Assembly (NCBI RefSeq): GCF_019396325.1
Contig: NZ_JAHKRO010000036.1
Coordinates: 1-64,000, forward strand
Reading direction: 5' to 3'
Origin: Nonomuraea ceibae
GTDB lineage: Bacteria; Actinomycetota; Actinomycetes; Streptosporangiales; Streptosporangiaceae
DNA length: 64,000 nucleotides
The translations under genes and the position numbers were made by a program. Positions 58,775-64,000 of this stretch are shown piece by piece; position 1 is the stretch's first letter; every line of letters begins with the position of its first letter. The notes beneath the pieces are model-generated. The model searched no databases, had not been told where the DNA came from, and worked only from the letters and a program-made list of their open reading frames with translations.

Positions 58775-59731
58775 GTGAGAGACGTACGCCTGCTGCCCAA
58801 GGCCCACCTGCACGTCCACCTGGAGAGCACCGTACGCCCGGAGACCGTGCGCGACCTCGGCGGCGAGGCCCTGCCCGGGCAGGGGGCCGAGCGGGGCTTC
58901 TCGAGCTTCCGCGAGTTCGCCGACCGCCGGGCGCTGGTGCGCGGGCTGCTGCGCACCGCGGACGACTTCCGCCGGATCGCCCTGGAGTTCTGCGCCGACG
59001 AGGCCGCCCAGGGCACCGGCTACGCCGAGGTCACGTTCACCGCCGCCTCCCACGGCGAGCGGCTCGGCGCGCCGGAGATGCCGCTGGAGGCGGTGCTCGA
59101 CGGCCTGGCCGAGGGCGGCTCCCGCTACGGCGTCGAGTGCCGCGTGCTGCTCGACCACTCGCGCCGCAGGCCCGTCGAACGGCTGTGGGCCACCTTCGAG
59201 CTGGCCCGCCGCTACGACGCGGTGATCGGCATCGGGCTGGCCGGTGACGAGAGCCATCCGCTGGCCCCGTTCGCCGAGGTGTTCGACGCGGCCAGGGACG
59301 CCGGGCTGCGGCTGGTGCACCACGCGGGCGAGTTCGCCGGGCCCGCCAGCGTCCGCGAGGCCCTCACGCTGGGCCACGCCGAGCGGCTGGGCCACGGCAT
59401 CCGCGTGCTGGAGGATCCGTCGCTGGTGGCGGAGCTGCGCGAGCGGGGCGTCCCGCTGGAGGTGTGCCCCACGTCCAACGTCCTGCTCGGCATCGTCCCC
59501 TCGCTCGCCGCCCACCCGCTGCCGCGGCTGCGCGAGGCGGGGCTCGCCGTCACGCTCAACACCGACGGCGAGAGCGAGCTCGCCGCCGAGTACGCGCGGG
59601 TCCGGGAGGTCTTCGGGTACGGGGACGAGGTGCTGGCGGAGCTGGCCCTGGCCGGGATCGACGCCTCCTTCGCCCGCCCCGAGCTCAAGGAACGCCTGCG
59701 CTCGGGGGTCAAGGAGTGGCTGGCGGCCTGA
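58775..59731 (+). CDS. Adenosine-deaminase-like metal-dependent hydrolase
   Basis: A 318-residue TIM-barrel enzyme. The zinc ligands are H13 and H15 in LPKAHLHVHLEST; LVHHAGEFAGP supplies the third His and catalytic Glu; RLGHGIRVLED and VCPTSNVLLGIVP are standard. The usual DDP at the end of the barrel reads LNTDGESELAAEY, so the second Asp, which contacts the purine in adenosine deaminase, is Gly. It may act on another aminopurine or on a modified nucleoside. Leaderless start by TAGGGT. Confidence 0.87.
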   Translation: MRDVRLLPKAHLHVHLESTVRPETVRDLGGEALPGQGAERGFSSFREFADRRALVRGLLRTADDFRRIALEFCADEAAQGTGYAEVTFTAASHGERLGAPEMPLEAVLDGLAEGGSRYGVECRVLLDHSRRRPVERLWATFELARRYDAVIGIGLAGDESHPLAPFAEVFDAARDAGLRLVHHAGEFAGPASVREALTLGHAERLGHGIRVLEDPSLVAELRERGVPLEVCPTSNVLLGIVPSLAAHPLPRLREAGLAVTLNTDGESELAAEYARVREVFGYGDEVLAELALAGIDASFARPELKERLRSGVKEWLAA

Positions 59732-60205
59732 GCCTCCCCGCCCGGTTCGTAAACGATCGCGCGGCAGCCTGACGCCCCTGCGCGGCCGCCGTGGCCGGCA
59801 CCGTCCTTCCGCTCGGACGCGTACCGTCACCCGCCGCCGAGCTGCCGGTCGCCCGCACGCGCGGACGGCGCGGGCGTACGGCCGCATCACGCGGGACGGT
59901 CTCGCGACAGAAGGCGGCATCGCGGCGGGCCGTCGCGCCGCCCCGGCGGAGCGCGGTGGATCCCAGACGCAGCGCCAGGCCCGGGAGCGCGCCACGCGGC
60001 ACGCCCGCGCGGGCGCCCGGTGCCGGTGGGCCGGCACGGGCGCGCGGCGGCCTCCGTGCGGCCTCGCCGGCGCGCGGCGGGTGCAGGCGGGACGGGCCCG
60101 GGTATGCGGCTGGCCTGCCATCGCGGAACTCCTCGCACAGGGCTGTCCCAGAGGGCGTACCGCCGGATGCCCGGCCTCAAGCCCAAAAACGGGCCAAGAA
60201 TGCGC
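59732..60205. other. Gene-poor, very GC-rich stretch
   Basis: No reading frame here shows a recognisable protein, start signal or conserved motif. Several long frames exist on both strands but they are low-complexity Arg/Ala/Pro shadows of high GC. No repeat or hairpin of note was found. Confidence 0.5.
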
Positions 60206-61330
60206 CTAGGCGTGCGGACCGACGGTCACCGTGCCGACGGTGAGCCGCGCCCGGGCCTCCAGGATGGCACCCACCCGGTCCACCTGCTCGCGCAACTCGC
60301 CGAGCCGGCCCGCGTCCAGCTCGCGCAGCGGCTCCACCGTGACGTCGATCCGCGACCCGGAGCGGCGCTGGTGCCACACCCCGGCCACCTGCCCGTCCAC
60401 GAGCAGCACCGGGTAGTTGCCCGCCTGCCCGCCCGAGAGCGCCCGCCCCGCCGCGGCCCCCGCGTACAGCAGTTCCCTGGGCCGCCCCGCCACCACGTAC
60501 GCGTCGAAGTACGGCAGCAGCCGCACCCCGGACGGCGGACCGGCCGGGACCTCGGTGTCGCCGGGCAGCACCCACGCCGGGGACCCCTCGAACGACACCT
60601 CCTCCAGCCCCGCCGAGGCGAACAGCGCGACGGCCCACGCCTTCGGCGCGCCCAGCCAGCGGGCGAACTGCTCCGGGGTCGCGGGCCCGTACGCGTGGAG
60701 GAAGGCGCGCAGCGGCCCGTCGTCGCCGGCGGCGGGCCGGAAGCCCTCCGGCGGGGCGGTGTAGGTGACCTTGCGGCCCCGCGCCGGGCCGAACACGAAC
60801 GCGCCCCGGTGCGCCGCCACCCCCAGCGCCTGCCGCCAGCGCGGCCACATGCCCTGGAACGCCGGCATCACCAGGTCGCCCGCCCACGGCCCGGTGGCGG
60901 CGATCACGGCGTCGCTCAGCTCGTCGATCGTCAGGTGCGTGCCGTCCACCGACTTCGCGATCGCCGCCACCACCTCCTCGACCTGCTCGGCCGTCATCCC
61001 CCTCTCGCCCGGGAACAGGGCGTTCCCGGCGGGCGGCGAGGACAGCATCCCGGTCCACGCGGGCAGGTCGCGGGCGGGCAGCAGGTGCACGGTGCCGCGC
61101 GGCCCGTGCGTCTTGACCAGGCTGCGCTCCTCCCACAGCGCCGCCCGCACGTCCGCGCGCGTGGCGTCCCGCAGCCGGAGCGCGATCGACAGCTCGGCCG
61201 CCGACATCACCTGCGCGTGCGCCCCGCACATGGCCGCGACCATCTCGGCGGGCGTCGCCGCGGCCGGCTCGGCCAGCCCAGCCCTGGCCAGCCGCCGGGC
61301 GCTGACCTGACGCCACGTCATCTCCACCAT
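60206..61330 (-). CDS. HTH_42 winged-helix protein (AlkX/YcaQ-like), third of three
   Basis: A 374-residue paralogue of the two genes near 51-55 kb. ATG 61330 was chosen because AAGGAG lies six bases upstream. It has TPAEMVAAMCGAHAQVMSAA, RGTVHLLPARDLPAWTGMLS, YGPATPEQFARWLGAPKAWA, VRLLPYFDAYVVAGRPRELL and LLVDGQVAGVWHQRRSGSRI. The position of LQxQ reads CGAHAQV, so it is more distant and may differ in activity. It is divergent from the ArsR-like gene. Confidence 0.85.
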   Translation of the reverse strand: MVEMTWRQVSARRLARAGLAEPAAATPAEMVAAMCGAHAQVMSAAELSIALRLRDATRADVRAALWEERSLVKTHGPRGTVHLLPARDLPAWTGMLSSPPAGNALFPGERGMTAEQVEEVVAAIAKSVDGTHLTIDELSDAVIAATGPWAGDLVMPAFQGMWPRWRQALGVAAHRGAFVFGPARGRKVTYTAPPEGFRPAAGDDGPLRAFLHAYGPATPEQFARWLGAPKAWAVALFASAGLEEVSFEGSPAWVLPGDTEVPAGPPSGVRLLPYFDAYVVAGRPRELLYAGAAAGRALSGGQAGNYPVLLVDGQVAGVWHQRRSGSRIDVTVEPLRELDAGRLGELREQVDRVGAILEARARLTVGTVTVGPHA

Positions 61331-61403
61331 TACGCACTCCTTCGTTCCGTATGCCGCCACCGTAGTGACCAATGCGGAAGGATCGCTTCCGCGATGCGGG
61401 CGT

Positions 61404-61432
61404 TTGACAACTTATTTTTTCGGTGCCATCGT
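61404..61432 (+). promoter_or_regulatory. Promoter TTGACA-N17-CATCGT of the ArsR/SRPBCC operon (leaderless)
   Basis: TTGACA at 61404-61409 is a perfect -35. CATCGT at 61427-61432 is spaced by 17 bases and lies seven bases before the ATG at 61440. The spacer has an ATTTTTT run unusual for this genome. Confidence 0.65.
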
Positions 61433-61439
61433 GGGCCCC

Positions 61440-62024
61440 ATGCACGAAGTCGCAGTGATCGAGGACGCCGAGGCGGCCGAGGCGTCGCTCGACCCCATGC
61501 GCTCCAGGCTGCTCGCCGAGCTGGTCGAGCCCGGTTCGGCGACGACCCTGGCCGCCAAGGTCGGCCTGGCCCGGCAGAAGGTCAACTACCATCTGCGCAC
61601 GCTGGAGAAGCACGGCCTGGTCGAGCTCGTCGAGGAGCGCAAGAAGGGCAACGTGACCGAGCGGGTGATGCAGGCCAAGGCCGCGTCGTTCGTGATCTCG
61701 CCGCTGGCGCTGGCCGCCGTGCAGCCCGACCCGGCCCGGTCGCCCGACCGGCTGTCGGCGCGCTGGCTGCTGGCGCTGGCCGCCCAGCTCGTCCGCGACG
61801 TGGGCGCGCTCATCACCGGCGCGACCGAGGCGCGCAAACGGGTGGCCACGTTCGCCATCGACGGCGAGGTGCGGTTCGCGTCGGCGGCCGACCGGGCGGC
61901 GTTCGCCGAGGAGCTGACCCAGGCCGTCACCACCCTGGTCGCGAAATATCATGACGAATCGGCCGAGGGCGGCCGCGATCACCGCCTGGTCCTGGCCGTG
62001 CACCCCTCGGTCAAGGAGGGCTGA
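61440..62024 (+). CDS. ArsR-type winged-helix regulator
   Basis: A 194-residue protein starting MHEVAVIEDAEAAEASLDPM. The HTH is RSRLLAELVEPGSATTLAAK and VGLARQKVNYHLRTLEKHGL, with the wing VELVEERKKGNVTERVMQAK. A helical C-terminal part follows (LLALAAQLVRDVGALITGAT). It is one base from the SRPBCC gene, the common regulator-plus-START-domain pair in actinomycetes. It probably controls its own operon. Confidence 0.9.
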   Translation: MHEVAVIEDAEAAEASLDPMRSRLLAELVEPGSATTLAAKVGLARQKVNYHLRTLEKHGLVELVEERKKGNVTERVMQAKAASFVISPLALAAVQPDPARSPDRLSARWLLALAAQLVRDVGALITGATEARKRVATFAIDGEVRFASAADRAAFAEELTQAVTTLVAKYHDESAEGGRDHRLVLAVHPSVKEG

Positions 62025-62025
62025 C

Positions 62026-62739
62026 ATGGGCCACGAGTTCCAGATCCCCCAGGAGGCCCTGGTCGAGGCCACGCCCGAGCAGGTGTGGGAGGCCATCGCC
62101 ACCGGGCCGGGCATCGACGCCTGGTTCATGGGCCGCAACGAGGTGGACGGCGGCGTGGTCCGCACCGCCTTCGGCGGCGCCGCCCTGCCCGGCTCCGTCG
62201 TCACCACGGCCGACCCGCCGCACCGCTTCACGCACGGCTCCGAGCCCGCCCCCGACGGGCGCTTCGTCGCCTACGACTTCCTGATCGAGGGCCGCGACCG
62301 GGGCAGCACCTCCGTCCGCCTGGTCACCAGCGGCTTCCTGCCGGGCGACGACTGGGAGGGCGAGTACGAGGCGATGTCCACCGGCCTCGCGCTGTTCTTC
62401 GCCACGCTGGTCGAATACCTCGGCCATTTCGCCGGCCGGGCCGCCACGCCGGTCACGGAGTTCGGGCCGCCCGTCACTGACTGGCCGCGCGCCTGGCGGA
62501 CCCTGTACGAGGAGCTCGGCGACCCCCGGCCGGGCGACAAGGTCTTCCTGGAACCCGCCGGTCAGACGGGCGTCGTCTACTTCGCCAACGCCCAGACCCT
62601 CGGCGTGCGCACCGGCGCCGGCCTCTACCGGTTCATCCAGGGCCGGGGCGGCTCGATGGTGGCCTCCCACCACCTGTTCGGCGGCCCCGCCGACCCGGGC
62701 CCGGCCTGGCGTTCGTGGCTGGAGCGGCTCTACGGCTGA
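62026..62739 (+). CDS. SRPBCC (AHSA1/START-like) protein
   Basis: A 237-residue protein of the Bet v1/AHSA1 fold, starting MGHEFQIPQEALVEATPEQV then WEAIATGPGIDAWFMGRNEV. STSVRLVTSGFLPGDDWEGE and a C-terminal half (VFLEPAGQTGVVYFANAQTL) suggest two tandem START-like units or an extended domain. Such proteins bind hydrophobic ligands in a central cavity. ATG 62026 overlaps the end of the arsR-like stop region. Its last ten bases overlap the convergent TetR gene. Confidence 0.88.
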   Translation: MGHEFQIPQEALVEATPEQVWEAIATGPGIDAWFMGRNEVDGGVVRTAFGGAALPGSVVTTADPPHRFTHGSEPAPDGRFVAYDFLIEGRDRGSTSVRLVTSGFLPGDDWEGEYEAMSTGLALFFATLVEYLGHFAGRAATPVTEFGPPVTDWPRAWRTLYEELGDPRPGDKVFLEPAGQTGVVYFANAQTLGVRTGAGLYRFIQGRGGSMVASHHLFGGPADPGPAWRSWLERLYG

Positions 62740-63272
62740 GTCATGAGCGCGGCCAGGGCCCCGGCCAGGGCGTCCTGGTCGAGCGGGTCGTCGTTGACGA
62801 GCGCGTGCAGGACGGCGCCGTCGACGAACACAGCGGCCCGGCGCGCCGCCTCGGGGCCGACGTGCGCGGCCAGGACCTCGGTCAGGCCGTCGTTCCACGC
62901 CCGGGCCAGCGGCCGCAGCTCGGGCCGGTGCCCGGCGGCGGCGTACATCTCGTTCCACGTCACCATCCGGTCGCGCTCGCGCAGGTAGGCGGCGGTGAGC
63001 GCGGCCAGCGTGGCCGGCACGTCGGCGGCGGAGGCGAGCTCGCCCGCCCAGCGGCGCAGCCACTCGGCGGTCAGCTCGGCGGCCGCCTCCAGCGCGGCCG
63101 CGACCAGGTCGCCGAGCGTCTTGAAGTAGTACGTCGTGGCGCCCAGCGGGACGTCCGCCCGCGCGGCCACCAGCCGGTGCGTCAGCCCGCCCACCCCGAC
63201 CTCGGGGATCAGGTCGCAGGCGGCTTCGACGATGCGGCGGCGGCGCTCGGCCGGGTTGCGCGCGGCGCTCAA
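62730..63272 (-). CDS. TetR-family regulator of the SMR pump
   Basis: A 180-residue protein. The TTG at 63272 overlaps the SMR stop (TTGA), so translation is coupled. The HTH is ERRRRIVEAACDLIPEVGVG, LTHRLVAARADVPLGATTYY and FKTLGDLVAAALE. A helical ligand-binding domain follows. It is encoded after the pump in one operon, with a 32-bp palindrome upstream of the pump as its likely binding site. Confidence 0.9.
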   Translation of the reverse strand: MSAARNPAERRRRIVEAACDLIPEVGVGGLTHRLVAARADVPLGATTYYFKTLGDLVAAALEAAAELTAEWLRRWAGELASAADVPATLAALTAAYLRERDRMVTWNEMYAAAGHRPELRPLARAWNDGLTEVLAAHVGPEAARRAAVFVDGAVLHALVNDDPLDQDALAGALAALMTQP

Positions 63273-63592
63273 TGGGCACCGCCGAGCTGGAGGGTGACCA
63301 CCCCGGCCACCACGAGCGCGACGCCGATGACCTTGGCCCAGTTCAGCGGCTCGCTCAGGAACAGGACGCCGATGACCACGATCAGCGTGGTGCCCAGCCC
63401 CGACCACACGGCGTAGGAGAAGCCCACGCCCAGCCCCCGCGTCAGCGCCTGGGTGAGCATGTAGAACGCGGCGGCGTACGTGGCCAGGCAGCCGAGCGTC
63501 GGCCACAGCCTGGTGAACCCCTCGGTCGACTTGAGCAGGCTGGTGGCCAGCACCTCGGCGGCGATGGCGAGGGCGAGGAACAGATAAGCCAT
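63269..63592 (-). CDS. Small multidrug resistance (SMR/EmrE) efflux protein
   Basis: A 107-residue, four-helix pump. The proton/drug site Glu13 lies in LFLALAIAAEVLATSLLKST. ALTRGLGVGFSYAVWSGLGT and GVLFLSEPLNWAKVIGVALV are standard for the QacE/EmrE/Mmr group. GGAGGGG precedes ATG 63592. It exports lipophilic cations such as quaternary ammonium compounds. It is first in an operon with its TetR regulator. Confidence 0.95.
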   Translation of the reverse strand: MAYLFLALAIAAEVLATSLLKSTEGFTRLWPTLGCLATYAAAFYMLTQALTRGLGVGFSYAVWSGLGTTLIVVIGVLFLSEPLNWAKVIGVALVVAGVVTLQLGGAH

Positions 63593-63607
63593 GACGGCCC
63601 CTCCGGA

Positions 63608-63639
63608 CTAGTACGTCTGTACATGTACAAGCGTACTAG
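63608..63639. promoter_or_regulatory. 32-bp palindromic operator of the SMR/TetR operon
   Basis: Outer CTAGTACG/CGTACTAG and core TGTACATGTACA are symmetrical; only TC/AG between them is unmatched. It begins 16 bases upstream of the SMR start and overlaps the last codons of the methyltransferase gene. Its size equals that of the helR/tetR operator. Confidence 0.8.
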
Positions 63640-64000
63640 AAAGTTTGCGGGCCCGGACCGCCAGCACCGCCGGGACCGGGCCGCCCGACTCGGCGAACCG
63701 CTCCGGCGTCAGCCCCGCCGCAACGAAGGCGTTCAGCAGCTCCGCCACCGGCCAGTGGCTCGCGCCCACCTTCGCCCGCACGCCCTCGCCCGTCCACGAC
63801 TCCTTCGTCCAGTGCCGGTCCAGGTAGCCGGGGCGGATCACCACGGCCTCCGGGTCGCCCCGGTCGGCGAACCCGCCGCAGAAGCACGGGTGCAGCCCCA
63901 CGTGCACGAGCACGCCGCCCGGCCGCAGCACCCGGGCCGCCTCGCGCAGCACGGCCGGATAGTCCGGCATGTCGGTGTGCGCCAGCACCGCGACCGCCGC
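63608..64000 (-). CDS. Class I SAM-dependent methyltransferase, C-terminal part (runs off the window)
   Basis: About 130 residues are visible, ending at the TAG 63608. VLAHTDMPDYPAVLREAARV and LRPGGVLVHVGLHPCFCGGF are strand 4 to 5 of a methyltransferase with the post-motif III LRPGG. GASHWPVAELLNAFVAAGLT and PERFAESGG follow. The SAM-binding start lies beyond the window. The end of the gene overlaps the SMR operator. Confidence 0.85.
   Translation of the reverse strand, partial: AAVAVLAHTDMPDYPAVLREAARVLRPGGVLVHVGLHPCFCGGFADRGDPEAVVIRPGYLDRHWTKESWTGEGVRAKVGASHWPVAELLNAFVAAGLTPERFAESGGPVPAVLAVRARKLSSTLVHVQTY

Overview
The window is chromosomal DNA of a very high-GC filamentous actinomycete, most like Nonomuraea, Actinomadura or another Streptosporangiaceae relative; the genus is inferred. 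Supporting signs are the strong G/C third-position bias, GTG and TTG starts, SARP, ECF and HrdB-type regulators, a mycothiol-dependent reductase, a WS/DGAT acyltransferase, HelR, DUF3040 and DNRLRE-type secreted proteins. No rRNA, tRNA or CRISPR array was seen. Several genes carry a TAnnnT-like -10 hexamer six or seven bases before the start codon, which suggests many leaderless mRNAs.

Region 1 (1-9122): a SARP regulator cut by the window edge, an NAD(P)-binding reductase, an SDR with an XRE regulator, a hydantoinase/oxoprolinase B-A pair, an epoxide-hydrolase-like protein and a YigZ protein.

Region 2 (9139-19017): a decayed 9.9-kb Tn3-family transposon. It has 45-bp terminal inverted repeats and a 5-bp AGCTA target duplication. 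It landed on the stop codon of an isochorismate synthase gene, between that gene and yigZ. It carries a frameshifted resolvase, a res-like site, a truncated transposase fused to the tail of an ECF sigma factor, and a broken CU044_5270-type gene. Its cargo is an intact 1573-residue secreted protein ending in a NucA/NucB-type DNase domain, followed by a likely immunity gene. This is the most interesting part of the window.

Region 3 (19020-37179): housekeeping and accessory genes: isochorismate synthase, SGNH hydrolase, secreted HNH nuclease, paired fluoride channels, glycosyltransferase, tricorn-like protease, MarR with a divergent mycothiol reductase and MFS transporter, Nudix, radical SAM, GntR/OsmC, PP2C phosphatase, PBP and PlsC. 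A possible structured RNA with a terminator lies just upstream of plsC.

Region 4 (37180-44450): a graveyard of IS1380-like and IS5-like remnants, then a second giant secreted protein whose N-terminal half is paralogous to the transposon-borne toxin but whose C-terminal half is different and visibly lower in GC, and a small helical T7SS-like protein.

Region 5 (44470-64000): Nudix, HelR with a divergent TetR and palindromic operator, NmrA with a divergent AraC regulator, three winged-helix HTH_42 paralogues, WS/DGAT, a group 2 sigma factor, PP2C, methyltransferases, an adenosine-deaminase-like enzyme, an ArsR/SRPBCC pair and an SMR/TetR efflux operon with its own palindromic operator.
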